Positions 26,385 through 35,001 are shown, numbered from the stretch's first letter. The stretch: 64,000 nt of DNA from an uncultured Oscillospiraceae bacterium (GCA_900548355.1 URKR01000011.1:1-64000); one strand, 5' to 3'. Notes: generated from the sequence alone by a model not told the origin. Translations and numbers: made by a program.

Positions 26385-28166
26385 TCACCTCCCGCCGGTG
26401 CGCAGGCTGCGCCGCCGCTGGCTCCGGGCAACAACGGTGTCCAGCAGTTCATCACCGATGTAGATATTGATCGGCTGGCCGCTGTCCTCCCCCAGGTAGT
26501 TTGCCAGCGTTTCGGCAAAAGCCTGGCGGATTGTATCAAGCGGCGCCTCAATGTTCACCCCCTGCCGCTGGTCGCCCAGAAGCGCCAGGAAGGCCCTGTT
26601 CGGCGGGATCACCGCCCCGGCCGCCAGCGCCGGCACCCGCAGCGGCGCAGCAGCCAGCGTCGGGGCCGCACTGTAGGCCGCCCGGCTGCGCCGGCCTGAT
26701 GCGCCGCCCGCAGCGGCCGAGGCCCCGCTGAGCTGCCGCAGCGCGGCCAACGCGCTTTCCACCGCGTCCAGAATGCCGCTGATGAAGCCGTTCACAAGCC
26801 CTCCCAGCCCGTCCACCGCGCCGCGCACCGTCGCGGTGATCGTCTGCCAGGCCTCAGCCACCGCCGCCTGCATCCGCTGCCACCCGGCCTGCCAGTCTCC
26901 CAGCAACACGCCGGTCAGGAAATCCGCCAGCCCGCGCAGCAGTTCAAGCAGTGTTTCAAGCAGTCCCGCCATTACGCCAACCGCCACCCCGACCGCAGCG
27001 GCCGCCGTCTCAAACACCTGGGCGAGCAGCGGGCCGAAGCTCGCGACCGCAAAGTTCAGCAGGGGGGCCAGCGCCTCATTCCAGAAAGCCAACAGCAGGT
27101 TGATGACCGCGCCAACCGCCTGGGCCAGCGCCCCGAACAAAGGCGAAAGCGCCCCTTCCCACAGCGCACCGATACCTGCGATCAGGTTTTGCAGCAGCGG
27201 CTGCACCGCGCCGGTCCACAGCGTATCCAGAATGCCGATCAGGTTCTGCACGCCTTCCCGCACACCGGCCAGCACCGGCGCGCCGTAGTTCTGCCAGGCC
27301 GCCTCCACCGCCGCCATCAGCCCCTGCCAAATCTGCAGTGCCAGCGCGAGCGCCGGCTGCAGGACGCCATGCACAAACTGCCCGGCCACCCCCGCCAGCC
27401 AGACAAAGACATCGCCAAGCGCAGCAACAGCCGTTGCAACCGCCCCGCCCGCGATCGGCGCAAACGCCGCCGAAAAGCTGTTGACCAGGCCGGGGGCAAA
27501 CACCCCGCCAAGGTAGCCGAGCAGCGGCGCCAGCGTTCCCTGCCACAGCCGCCCGGCCGCGGCCGAAACCGGCCCCCATACCGCGAGCGCCGCGGCCTGC
27601 ATCTGGCCCCAGGCGCTTTGCCAGGCCGTGATTGCCGGCGCGTAAAGCGCGCGCAGCTTCTCCCAAAAGCCCGCCACGGCGATCCGCGCGGCCTCGAGCA
27701 TTGCCTGCAGGGCGGTCAGGTCGGGTGCATCTGTTGTCTCTTTGCGGGCAGCCCCCGCATTTTTCCCGGCAGAACCAGCGCTTTCCCCCGCCGTTCCTGC
27801 CGCAGCCGGCGCGGCCAGCCGCTCGATCTCGTCAAAACTTGCAAGGCTGCGCACAGCCCTCGTCGCCTGGCGCGCCGTCGTAGCCGCCGCTTTGCCAATC
27901 GCCCTGACCGAAGCCGCCGTGCCGTCGGCATCCCGGCCCGCCTCGGCCAGCCCTTTGCCGGAGAATACCCCCAGCAGCTGCCGGGCCCCGGTGCAGGCGT
28001 TTTCAGCCAGGCGTCCCAGGCGCTGCAGCATCCCGCCGGCGCGCCCGCCGGCCGCTGCGGCCGTGTCCAGCGCGCGGGCCATGCCCTGCACCGCCGTTTC
28101 CAGCGCCGTCACCGCCCGCACCGGGTCGCTTTCGGCCAGCGCGTCAAACCACAGGTCTCTTGCCAT
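26385..28166 (-). CDS. Phage tail tape measure protein
   Basis: 593 residues, very Ala/Gly/Leu-rich and mostly helical, with several hydrophobic stretches in the middle (about 200-440) and Gly-rich loops near the C-terminus. It is the largest gene of the module and sits between the Gp15-like chaperone and the distal tail gene, the standard place of the ruler protein. At about 0.15 nm per residue it would give a tail near 90 nm. GAGAGGAGGA precedes the ATG at 28166, which overlaps the gp15-like gene by 23 bases. Confidence 0.85.
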   Translation of the reverse strand: MARDLWFDALAESDPVRAVTALETAVQGMARALDTAAAAGGRAGGMLQRLGRLAENACTGARQLLGVFSGKGLAEAGRDADGTAASVRAIGKAAATTARQATRAVRSLASFDEIERLAAPAAAGTAGESAGSAGKNAGAARKETTDAPDLTALQAMLEAARIAVAGFWEKLRALYAPAITAWQSAWGQMQAAALAVWGPVSAAAGRLWQGTLAPLLGYLGGVFAPGLVNSFSAAFAPIAGGAVATAVAALGDVFVWLAGVAGQFVHGVLQPALALALQIWQGLMAAVEAAWQNYGAPVLAGVREGVQNLIGILDTLWTGAVQPLLQNLIAGIGALWEGALSPLFGALAQAVGAVINLLLAFWNEALAPLLNFAVASFGPLLAQVFETAAAAVGVAVGVMAGLLETLLELLRGLADFLTGVLLGDWQAGWQRMQAAVAEAWQTITATVRGAVDGLGGLVNGFISGILDAVESALAALRQLSGASAAAGGASGRRSRAAYSAAPTLAAAPLRVPALAAGAVIPPNRAFLALLGDQRQGVNIEAPLDTIRQAFAETLANYLGEDSGQPINIYIGDELLDTVVARSQRRRSLRTGGR

Positions 28167-28770
28167 CCGTCCTCCTCTCTGCACCGGTCCGGACCGGCGC
28201 GTTCAACCTGGCGAGCAGTTCCTCCCGGGCCGCCCGCTCTTCGGCCGAAAGCGGCGCGCGCAGGTCGATGCGCGCACGGTGGGCGCGGTAGTAGTCAAGT
28301 TCCCACCCTTCCAGCTTTTTGCCCCGGCGCAGCTTGTCCCGGATCGCCACCGCCGTCGCAAGCGGCCCTTCCCCAATTGCCGCAAACCATCCCAGAAAAC
28401 TCCACCAGTGCAGGTACGGCAGCGCCCGCACCTCACAGCCGGCGGCCCGGTTCACCCCGGCCACAATCCAGTCGGCGTCCCTCTGCCAGTCGATCAGCCG
28501 CGGGCCGGGCTTTGCCTGTTCCGCCGTGCCGCCGGCCAGAAAGTCCGCCATCGCTTCGGCCGCCGCCGGCCAGAGCGCGGGCGCCATCCCGCCGAAATCG
28601 GGGTAGAACAGCGCAAGCGCCACATACCAGCCTTCCTCCCGGTTCGGGGCTTCGGGGCCGGGGGCCGGCTCCAGCCAGGGCAGCAGCCCCAGTATGTCGC
28701 GGTAGTCGGTGTGGCAGTCATATGGCCGGCCCGCCACCGTCACGCTGCGCGGCAGTTCCCAGCCGGTCAT
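28144..28770 (-). CDS. Phage Gp15-like tail assembly protein
   Basis: 208 residues. The opening (SVTVAGRPYDCHTDYRDIL) and the later DWQRDADWIVAGVNRAAGCEVR and LHWWSFLGWFAAIG are the pattern of the bacteriophage Gp15 family, tail chaperones encoded just before the tape measure. Its last ~40 residues are basic. It overlaps the preceding chaperone-like gene by 4 bases and the tape measure by 23. Confidence 0.82.
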   Translation of the reverse strand: MTGWELPRSVTVAGRPYDCHTDYRDILGLLPWLEPAPGPEAPNREEGWYVALALFYPDFGGMAPALWPAAAEAMADFLAGGTAEQAKPGPRLIDWQRDADWIVAGVNRAAGCEVRALPYLHWWSFLGWFAAIGEGPLATAVAIRDKLRRGKKLEGWELDYYRAHRARIDLRAPLSAEERAAREELLARLNAPVRTGAERRTDGKRPVV

Positions 28771-29246
28771 GCCGGGCCTCCCCCGGGCGCCAGGGCGGCG
28801 CGGGCCGCCCTGGCCGCATCCGCCTTGGCCACCGCCGCGGCGGCCGAAGTCTGCAGCGTGCGCGCGGCCCCCTGTTCCAGCACCGGGGCCAGCGCGTCAA
28901 GCAGATTTTGCACAACCGGCCGCCCGTTCGCGCCGAGCCCCGCAAGGTTCACCCCTTCAAGCAGCGCGTCAAAATCGTTTTCCGTCCCGAACACCCGGCC
29001 CAGCATCTCCTTGATCTGCCGGTCGTACTCGGCCAGCAGCGCCAGGCTTTTCTCGGTGCGTTCGGCTTCGCCGGCCGCCGCCAGATCGTCCAGCGCACTG
29101 CGCAGCGAAATTCCCATCTCTTCCAGCGTTTCTTTCGCCTCAAAAAAGCGGTGGTAGACGTTCGGGTCGCCGGGGTTGAACCGCAGCGGCCCCCGTCCGT
29201 TCAGGGTGAATGCCTCCACCCCGGTGTCCACAATCAAACTCTGCAT
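28767..29246 (-). CDS. Tail assembly chaperone-like protein, DUF6673-like
   Basis: 159 residues, helical and acidic at the start (EAFTLNGRGPLRFNPGDPNV), with a long Ala/Glu-rich helix and a Gly/Pro tail. This pattern and its place between major tail protein and Gp15 match the DUF6673 family, the first of a pair of tail chaperones. In many phages such pairs are linked by programmed frameshift; here the two genes simply overlap by ATGA and no slippery run is evident. Confidence 0.7.
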   Translation of the reverse strand: MQSLIVDTGVEAFTLNGRGPLRFNPGDPNVYHRFFEAKETLEEMGISLRSALDDLAAAGEAERTEKSLALLAEYDRQIKEMLGRVFGTENDFDALLEGVNLAGLGANGRPVVQNLLDALAPVLEQGAARTLQTSAAAAVAKADAARAARAALAPGGGPA

Positions 29247-29292
29247 CGGTTGCCTCCTTTTGTGTATTTCCCACCCGCCCGCCCCATTCGGA

Positions 29293-29775
29293 TCAGCCCG
29301 CCGAAGGCGTGAAGGTCTTGCTTTCGATGTTGAAGGTGCCGGCCGTCTTAACGCCGGTATAATGGATGTTGAAGGGGATCTGATAGCCGGTTGTATCGCC
29401 GCCGTAGCTCACGATCTCGACATAACATTCCTCTTTGACAGCCGGGTAAGCCCCCGCCGAAGCCTCGCCCCAGAGCTTGACTTCGACAATGTCGGTTTTG
29501 AGATCGTCAAGCACGAGATCTCCGTCAATAATCTCCTGCAGCTTTTCAAACAGCGGGTCATCCGCCTCGGCGTAATAGGGCGCCACCTCGCCCTGTTTCT
29601 GGTAGCTGTCGATGACGATCGAGGTCTGGCCGAGGATGTTCGCCTTTTTTTCGACATTTGCGCTCAGCTCGGGCGCATACTCCTCAAGATCCGCGCCCAG
29701 CCGGCAGTAGCTGGCCGTCTCCTCTCCAAAGGCCGCATTCAGGTAATGCGCCATGTATTTGCGTTCAATCTTCAA
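29293..29775 (-). CDS. Phage major tail protein
   Basis: 160 residues, beta-rich and acidic with few charged clusters, as for a tail-tube subunit: NVEKKANILGQTSIVIDSYQ, then DDLKTDIVEVKLWGE and a C-terminal half with QIPFNIHYTG. It lies between the tail-terminator and chaperone genes. The start is probably the TTG at 29775 (AAGGAGG six bases upstream), which overlaps the preceding stop codon; an ATG seven codons later is an alternative. Codon use is the most restricted in the module, in keeping with a highly made structural protein. Confidence 0.75.
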   Translation of the reverse strand: MKIERKYMAHYLNAAFGEETASYCRLGADLEEYAPELSANVEKKANILGQTSIVIDSYQKQGEVAPYYAEADDPLFEKLQEIIDGDLVLDDLKTDIVEVKLWGEASAGAYPAVKEECYVEIVSYGGDTTGYQIPFNIHYTGVKTAGTFNIESKTFTPSAG

Positions 29776-30233
29776 ATTTGTCCTCCTTCGTATAATTCGG
29801 TGTATTCAGCCCGCAGCGTCACACAGTAGACGGCGGTACCAATATCGCCGGCGGTTTCCAGGCTGCCGGCCAGCGCGGCCAGCGTTTCGCTGCCGGGGTC
29901 GGTATTGCCGAAAAGCGGTGCTTTGCCCGCCGCGCTCTCGGCCGCCACCCAGGCGGCAAGGCTGCGCAGCCGCGCGGCGTTTGCCGGGGCGCTGCCCCGC
30001 CCGTGCGGCAGTTTCAGCCGCAGCGCAAAGGTTTCGCGCCAGCGCATCCGCCGCCGGCCCAAAAGGTCGGCCCGCAGCGCAACCGGCTGCCGCCCGCCGG
30101 GAAACAGGCCGGCCGAAAACGGCTGGGCGGGCAGGTTGTCCACCCAGATCGGCCGGATGCCCGCCAGCGCCGGCGCCTTTTGCAAAAATGCTGCCAGCGC
30201 CGCCAGCCGGGCATCCTGTTGGGGTTCGGGCAT
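29772..30233 (-). CDS. Phage minor capsid / tail terminator-like protein
   Basis: 153 residues, mixed alpha/beta with a cluster RRRMRWRETFALRLKLP near residue 70 that suits a ring-forming head-tail joining protein. It lies just before the major tail protein, where siphoviruses encode the tail terminator or minor capsid protein, and that position is the main argument. GGAGGGA precedes the ATG at 30233. Confidence 0.6.
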   Translation of the reverse strand: MPEPQQDARLAALAAFLQKAPALAGIRPIWVDNLPAQPFSAGLFPGGRQPVALRADLLGRRRMRWRETFALRLKLPHGRGSAPANAARLRSLAAWVAAESAAGKAPLFGNTDPGSETLAALAGSLETAGDIGTAVYCVTLRAEYTELYEGGQI

Positions 30234-30247
30234 CGGGGTCCCTCCTT

Positions 30248-30667
30248 TCAGTTTGTCAGGCTATGCGCGCCGCTGCCGGTGCGGGTCCACCAGCCGCCGG
30301 CTTCAAGGTGGCAGGGCGTGCCGGCCAGATACTTCGGGTGGACATACTGCACGCAGCACAGCCCCGGCGTCGTCTCCGGCACAAAAGTCTCCCAGCCGTC
30401 CCAGTCAACCTCCGGCCCCACGCCCGCCAGCACCCGGTCGCCGGGGGCGAGGGTGTACGCCTCGCCCCACCGCGCCGCGGCCTGCGGAACAATCAGCAGA
30501 AAAGCTTCGGCCTCCTGGCGGCCTGCCTCGGTCGTTGTGCGCCGGCGCCGCAAATCGAAAAACACGCCCTGTAAAACGGTGCGGCTCACCTTCTCGGCCT
30601 GCTCTTCCAGATGGTAGAGCGTAACGGTTTGGCGGCACAGCGGGTAGCGCAGCGCAGTTTCAGGCAT
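30248..30667 (-). CDS. Head-closure type protein, DUF6751-like
   Basis: 139 residues beginning MPETALRYPLCRQTVTLYH, beta-rich (VLQGVFFDLRRRR, FLLIVPQAAARW, YTLAPGDRVLAGVG), a pattern I associate with DUF6751 proteins encoded between head and tail genes of gut siphoviruses. Its ATG at 30667 overlaps the preceding gene by 8 bases. The likely role is a head-tail joining ring. Confidence 0.65.
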   Translation of the reverse strand: MPETALRYPLCRQTVTLYHLEEQAEKVSRTVLQGVFFDLRRRRTTTEAGRQEAEAFLLIVPQAAARWGEAYTLAPGDRVLAGVGPEVDWDGWETFVPETTPGLCCVQYVHPKYLAGTPCHLEAGGWWTRTGSGAHSLTN

Positions 30668-31025
30668 GCCGCACCCCCCGCTCAATCTGCAAAAAGTCCT
30701 CCGCCACCTGGCGGAAAAACCTCTCCCGCAGGTAAAGCGTTGCCGGGCAGAGTTCGGGCGGGGCCGCATAGCTTTCACTCACGCTGCCCACGGCGGCCGA
30801 AGCCACGCCGCGGCGCGCATCCTCGCCGTCAAACTCAAACATGGCGTCTGCAATTGCGCAGATCGCATTTTCCTCCGCATTGGGCTGGTCCGGGCGCGGG
30901 GTCACGCGGTAAAGCTGCCGCATCCGGGCAAGCTTGCGCTGCGCCCGGGCCGCGTAGCTGGCAAAGTCAGCTTCGGGGATATCCTCGCCGAGATAGGTTC
31001 CGGTATAAAAGGCATAATCAGGCAA
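30660..31025 (-). CDS. Head-tail connector protein
   Basis: 121 residues. PDYAFYTGTYLGEDIPEADFASYAARAQRKL at the N-terminus (shown here as one helix plus loop) and the later EENAICAIADAMFEF are the pattern of gp6/gp15-like head-completion adaptors. The start is most likely the TTG at 31025, eight bases after AAGGAGG, since no in-frame ATG with a ribosome site exists; a longer frame reaches 31160 but runs into the capsid gene. Confidence 0.7.
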   Translation of the reverse strand: MPDYAFYTGTYLGEDIPEADFASYAARAQRKLARMRQLYRVTPRPDQPNAEENAICAIADAMFEFDGEDARRGVASAAVGSVSESYAAPPELCPATLYLRERFFRQVAEDFLQIERGVRHA

Positions 31026-31038
31026 CGGCGCCGCCTCC

Positions 31039-31929
31039 TTACTGCTTGAAGTAGGCCAGCACCACCTTCGCCTCGTTCGAGAGCACCGCAACATAGAACT
31101 CGTCGGCCGTGATCTCGGTGGTGCGGACCTTGGGTTTGCGCTCGGTTTCGACATTGACATCCCGTTTGCGGTAGATGGTCAGCGCCGGCACCTCGTCCTC
31201 CACCTCGGGGTCGGTCTCAAGCTTGACGATCGGGCAGGCGTAGCAGTTGACGGCCGTCGCATCGTCCCCTTCGCCGTCCGGGTCGTAGGAGACAACCGGC
31301 ACCTTCTTCGAAGGCACAACCCGGCATCCCGCAATCATGCCGACCTCACCCGAAAGCATAACCCCGCCCTGGTACTTGTCGGCGCTCAGGAAATCGGCAT
31401 CCTTGCGCAGGGCGGTCAGCTGCTTGGGGTGGATGAAGAGGACTTTGTCGGTCCCCTGCTCCTCCTCAAACAGGTCGAGCGCGTTGACGATTCCCTCGTA
31501 GTCAAGCGCGCCGGCGCTGCCGTTATAGACAAGGCTCGCGCCCTGCAAGGCGTCCATGCAGTCGTTGTCGATCTTGGCCGCGATGGCCAGCGCGAGCTGG
31601 GTGTTCGCCTCGCCGACCGGGTTGCCGTAGCCCGAAAGCACGGCCTCGTCGGTCAGGCTGACCCCTTTCATCGCCTTTTTGACGGTGGCCTGCCGGGTCG
31701 AGGTGGTCATCTTCTCAATCGTGACGGCCTCGCCCTCGGCCACATCGGCCGCGTCGCCGATGTAGCCGTAGGAGGGCACCGTGATCGTATCGCCCGGCAC
31801 CCCGACAAGGGTGTCGTCCACCTTCGCAAACGGGGCGACCCGCAGCTTTTTCGGGATCTTGGCCGAAACCATGTCCCCCATCACCTCGGGGTCAATCAGG
31901 TCGCTGAGCTTGGTAATCGTATCTGCCAT
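31039..31929 (-). CDS. Phage major capsid protein
   Basis: 296 residues. The N-terminal LSDLIDPEVMGDMVSAKIPK, then TITVPSYGYIGDAADVAEGE, ATVKKAMKGVSLTDEA, and VLFIHPKQLTALRKD match HK97-fold capsid proteins of Gram-positive phages (often named N4-gp56-like). No N-terminal delta domain of the HK97 type is apparent and no protease gene is present. The ATG at 31929 has AAAGGAGCC in front. The capsid gene is followed by connector genes as expected. Confidence 0.85.
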   Translation of the reverse strand: MADTITKLSDLIDPEVMGDMVSAKIPKKLRVAPFAKVDDTLVGVPGDTITVPSYGYIGDAADVAEGEAVTIEKMTTSTRQATVKKAMKGVSLTDEAVLSGYGNPVGEANTQLALAIAAKIDNDCMDALQGASLVYNGSAGALDYEGIVNALDLFEEEQGTDKVLFIHPKQLTALRKDADFLSADKYQGGVMLSGEVGMIAGCRVVPSKKVPVVSYDPDGEGDDATAVNCYACPIVKLETDPEVEDEVPALTIYRKRDVNVETERKPKVRTTEITADEFYVAVLSNEAKVVLAYFKQ

Positions 31930-32008
31930 AGTTGGCTCCTTTCTGTTTTGTCCTGAAGAAATGAAAAATGAAGAATGAAAAATTATTGCGTTTTTGAACG
32001 TGCTCCCC

Positions 32009-32173
32009 TCATCTCTCCCGCCGCAAACGCTCATACGCCTCGGGGTCGTCCCGTTTGAAGGCCAGGCGCTCACGGTAACTCATGCGGGCCAGGGCCTCGG
32101 CGTCGGGCAAAACGGCCGCGCTGCCGGTACCGGCCGCGTAGGGCGCAGGGGCCGTATCAGGCTTCTTCTCCAT
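32009..32173 (-). CDS. Small prophage protein, 54 residues
   Basis: Encodes MEKKPDTAPAPYAAG followed by a charged helical half (MSYRERLAFKRDDPEAYERL). It overlaps the end of the portal gene by 17 bases and is the only gene between portal and capsid, where a scaffold or minor head protein is expected. It could be a very small scaffold-like protein or the remnant of one. GGAGGTG lies upstream of the ATG. Confidence 0.55.
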   Translation of the reverse strand: MEKKPDTAPAPYAAGTGSAAVLPDAEALARMSYRERLAFKRDDPEAYERLRRER

Positions 32174-33524
32174 GTTTTTCACCTCCCTTCGCCGCTGCGG
32201 GCATATACCGCTCCCGCACGGCGGCCAGATCCGCCTCGGTTTCGTGCGGCAGGCCGAAGTACCAGGCCAGCGCGTACTCCGGCCGCAGCAGCCCGTCGGC
32301 GGCCATTTCTCGGTATTCCTGCCAGGTCTGCGCCCGGTCATACAGCACCCCGTCCCCCCAATCCAGGGTCAGCGCCGCCGCGGCGTCGTAGGGTTCCGCA
32401 TCGCACAGGCCATACGCCCGGCCCAGCGCTTCGCACAAAGCCAGCGCCTCCTCCACCGCACACCGCCAGGCTGCCTGGAAATCCCCGATCGTCAGGTTGT
32501 ATTCGCCTGAGGAGGAACTCACTTCGGTCGCCGTACGTTCGGTTGCATCCACCTCGCTCAGCGTTCCGCGTCGCAGCCCGATCAAACTCTCGCACCCGCG
32601 CAGGATGTCCTGCTTGCGCGCAAGAAAACTCGCGTCCCGCAGCGGCGGGCTGTAAACCGTTACGCCAAGGTTCGCCGGGTCGTCGGGCAGGCCGACAAAG
32701 AGGTCGTCTCGGTAATCGGCCCGGCCGCCGGGGTCACGCCGCAAAAGATCCTCTGAGGCAAACACCCGCGAAGCGCCGTTTTCAAACTCCCGCCGCAGCT
32801 GGTGTTCGGTGCGTCCCAGCCGGTGCAAAAGCCCCGCCGCCGGCGCAAAAACGCCAACCGCCTCGGCCCCGCCGTCCACACAGTTGAGCATCGGGGTGCG
32901 CAGGCTTGCCAGCCCCACCCCCGGCACGCCGGGCAGCAGCAGGGTCGGGCGCAGGTCGGCCGTGGCCGGCAGCGCGGCCAGCGGCGCTTCCCGCCCGAGC
33001 CGCCCGCCCGCAAGCTCAAACAGCCGGGTTTCAATTGTCAGCCCGTCCGCACCGGCGCTGCGCCGTTCAAGCAGCATATAGTGCCGCCCCGCGCCGGACA
33101 GCAGCTCCATTGTGCCAACAGCCTGCAGCCTTCCTTCGGCGTCACGGCCAAGCGGCGCGAAACAATCCCGCCGCACCGGCACAAAGGCAAAGCCTTTGCC
33201 GGCCGGTACCGGTTTGAGCAGGCATTCCCCGCCAACCAGGGCCGCCTGCATCGCCCGGCCTTTCACCGCGTCCAGCGCGCGCAGGTTGCCGGCCATCCAG
33301 CCGACCTTGGCCTCGCCGGGGGCAAGCCGGCTCTCGTATTCGGCAAAGACAGCGCGGCACAGCTTGCTGACAATCAGCACCGGCAGCCTGTCGGCCGGGT
33401 CCTCGCCAGGGAAAGCCCGGCCAAAATACAGGTCGAACCACTCCCGGATCGCCGCCTGCATCTTCGGGCCGGTCACATCCCCGCGGCCGAACGCCTGCTC
33501 CAGATAGCTTGTGTAGGGGTTCAT
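32157..33524 (-). CDS. Phage portal protein, SPP1 gp6-like
   Basis: 455 residues, close to the usual length. The N-terminal helical part (REWFDLYFGRAFPGED, SKLCRAVFAEYESRL), the wing region (GKGFAFVPVRRDCFAP) and the C-terminal GLRRGTLSEVDATERTATEV followed by a stem helix (FQAAWRCAVEEALALCEAL) are the SPP1-family layout. It forms the dodecameric channel through which DNA enters the head. The start overlaps the terminase stop as ATGA. Confidence 0.85.
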   Translation of the reverse strand: MNPYTSYLEQAFGRGDVTGPKMQAAIREWFDLYFGRAFPGEDPADRLPVLIVSKLCRAVFAEYESRLAPGEAKVGWMAGNLRALDAVKGRAMQAALVGGECLLKPVPAGKGFAFVPVRRDCFAPLGRDAEGRLQAVGTMELLSGAGRHYMLLERRSAGADGLTIETRLFELAGGRLGREAPLAALPATADLRPTLLLPGVPGVGLASLRTPMLNCVDGGAEAVGVFAPAAGLLHRLGRTEHQLRREFENGASRVFASEDLLRRDPGGRADYRDDLFVGLPDDPANLGVTVYSPPLRDASFLARKQDILRGCESLIGLRRGTLSEVDATERTATEVSSSSGEYNLTIGDFQAAWRCAVEEALALCEALGRAYGLCDAEPYDAAAALTLDWGDGVLYDRAQTWQEYREMAADGLLRPEYALAWYFGLPHETEADLAAVRERYMPAAAKGGEKHGEEA

Positions 33525-34747
33525 AGATCACCTTCCTTTGTCTCCCGCCGCCGCCACAGCCGCTCCACGGCGTAGCGCACAGCGTCGATATGATGGTTGT
33601 TCAGGTCTGGGTAGCCGGGCAGCACCTCTCCGCTGCGCGGGTCGCGCGCATACTCATACCCCGTGAATTCAGCCGCCGTGTCGGGGCAGCGCGCCGGGTC
33701 AATGACAATCGCATCCAGGCTTTGCAGCCACTTCATGCCCGCGTCCAGGCTGCCCGGCCCCTTGCGGGCCGCACGGCAGGGCAGGCCCAGCGCGCGGTAG
33801 TCGGCGCAGCTCTTGGGCTCAGCCGCATCGGCGGTCAGGGTCTCGTCCGGCCCGGCGCAGACGCCGCGGCTTTTGAGCAGGGCGGCGGTTTCCCGGTTCG
33901 GGGCGCGGCGGCGGGTCAGCTCGTCAAAGATGTAGAGTGTGCGCCGCGCCGCGTCATACCCGGCCGCATTGTAAGCCCAGGGGTCGGGGTACCAGCCCCA
34001 GTCCACGCCGTGGTACCGCCGCTCAAACCCTGCGCAGGCCGCGTCCGCAATCGCTTCCAACCGCAAGTTGGTGAAGACCGCCGCCCCGCAGCCCACAACT
34101 TCGCCGAGATACTCGTGCCGGTAGGCAAGTTCGTTCACCTGCCGCAGGTGGTCGGCATCGGCCAGAAAGCGCGGCCCCAGCCAGGCGGCGGGCAGGTCGC
34201 GGTAGGTTGTGTGCAGCACCCGTTTGCCGGCCCGCGGTTCAAGCGCGTACCGGTTGACCCAGCTGCGCGGCGTAGCCGGTGGGTTGAAACTTTTAAGCGC
34301 AAGCGCAAACGCCCCGCCGCGGAACAGGCTCTGCTCCACGCTGCGCACCTCCTCCGGCCCGTCAAACTGGTCAAGTTCCTCAAACCAGGCCAGCCCGATC
34401 GCCCCAAACGGCGCGCGGATACTTTTGAGCTTGCCCGCGTCATCCAACCCGAAAAAGTAGATCTTCTGCCCGGTGGGCAGGTAGGTGCACTCCATCGGGC
34501 TAACCGTGCAGCGGAACCTGGCCCCCAGCCCCAGCGCCCCGATCGCCCAAACCACCTGGGCATAGACGCTTGCGCGCAGCGTGCCGCCCACCTTGCGCAG
34601 CACAACGGCGTGGCAATCGGGGTGGCGCAGCAGCTGCAAAATCAGCTCGAGCGATAGATAGCTCGATTTCCCGCTGCCGCGCCCGCCCTTGGCCACAACC
34701 TCGGCCAGCGCGCCGGCGCGGATTTCCCGGTGCACCGGCCAGAACAC
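33521..34747 (-). CDS. Terminase large subunit, PBSX family
   Basis: Packaging motor. The ATPase half has Walker A KGGRGSGKSS near residue 22 and Walker B AWFEELDQF near residue 120; the nuclease half keeps the metal aspartates in GVDWGW, LTADAAEPKS and NNHHIDAVRY. All key residues are present, so the enzyme should be active. The GTG at 34747 is the first standard start, but the frame is open further up and GGAGGTG is placed perfectly for an ATC at 34780, which would add the residues EVHLSKLIAP expected by homology. The gene overlaps or abuts terS. Confidence 0.9.
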   Translation of the reverse strand: MFWPVHREIRAGALAEVVAKGGRGSGKSSYLSLELILQLLRHPDCHAVVLRKVGGTLRASVYAQVVWAIGALGLGARFRCTVSPMECTYLPTGQKIYFFGLDDAGKLKSIRAPFGAIGLAWFEELDQFDGPEEVRSVEQSLFRGGAFALALKSFNPPATPRSWVNRYALEPRAGKRVLHTTYRDLPAAWLGPRFLADADHLRQVNELAYRHEYLGEVVGCGAAVFTNLRLEAIADAACAGFERRYHGVDWGWYPDPWAYNAAGYDAARRTLYIFDELTRRRAPNRETAALLKSRGVCAGPDETLTADAAEPKSCADYRALGLPCRAARKGPGSLDAGMKWLQSLDAIVIDPARCPDTAAEFTGYEYARDPRSGEVLPGYPDLNNHHIDAVRYAVERLWRRRETKEGDL

Positions 34748-34764
34748 CGGCGCAATCAGCTTGC

Positions 34765-35001
34765 TCAGATGGACTTCGATGCCGTTTTCACCTCCGTTTC
34801 CTGCTTATCCTCAATCTCGACAATCACCACCCCCTCCTCGGCGCCGGCGCCATCGCCCATGCCCAGATGCTTGTAGATCAGTTCCAGCGCCCGCAGCTTG
34901 TCGCTCGCCTTGATCGGCAGCGTCTCGGTTTGCAGGTCTGCAAACGCGATGTCGGCCAGCTCGTTGAGCACCCGCTGCGGGGTAACTGGTTTACGGCGCA
35001 A
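34765..35001 (-). CDS. Terminase small subunit (short)
   Basis: 78 residues. It reads from a TTG at 35001, seven bases after AAAGGAGG: RRKPVTPQRVLNELADIAFAD, then IKASDKLRALELIYKHLGM, which is the C-terminal part of PBSX-type small terminases. The usual N-terminal DNA-binding helix-turn-helix is missing, so it is either truncated or relies on another protein to recognise DNA. The frame continues upstream to 35082 but without a start with ribosome site. Confidence 0.65.
   Translation of the reverse strand: MRRKPVTPQRVLNELADIAFADLQTETLPIKASDKLRALELIYKHLGMGDGAGAEEGVVIVEIEDKQETEVKTASKSI

Noticed and set aside
28767..28770. Programmed frameshift between the two tail chaperone genes
   Set aside because: The genes overlap by ATGA in a way that suits ordinary coupling and no slippery run such as a long A or G stretch is seen before the stop.
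24317..29312. Very long open frames on the + strand opposite the tail genes (up to about 700 codons)
   Set aside because: They mirror the codon bias of GC-rich genes on the other strand, lack ribosome sites and have Arg/Pro/Gln-rich low-complexity products. The - strand frames show real phage families.
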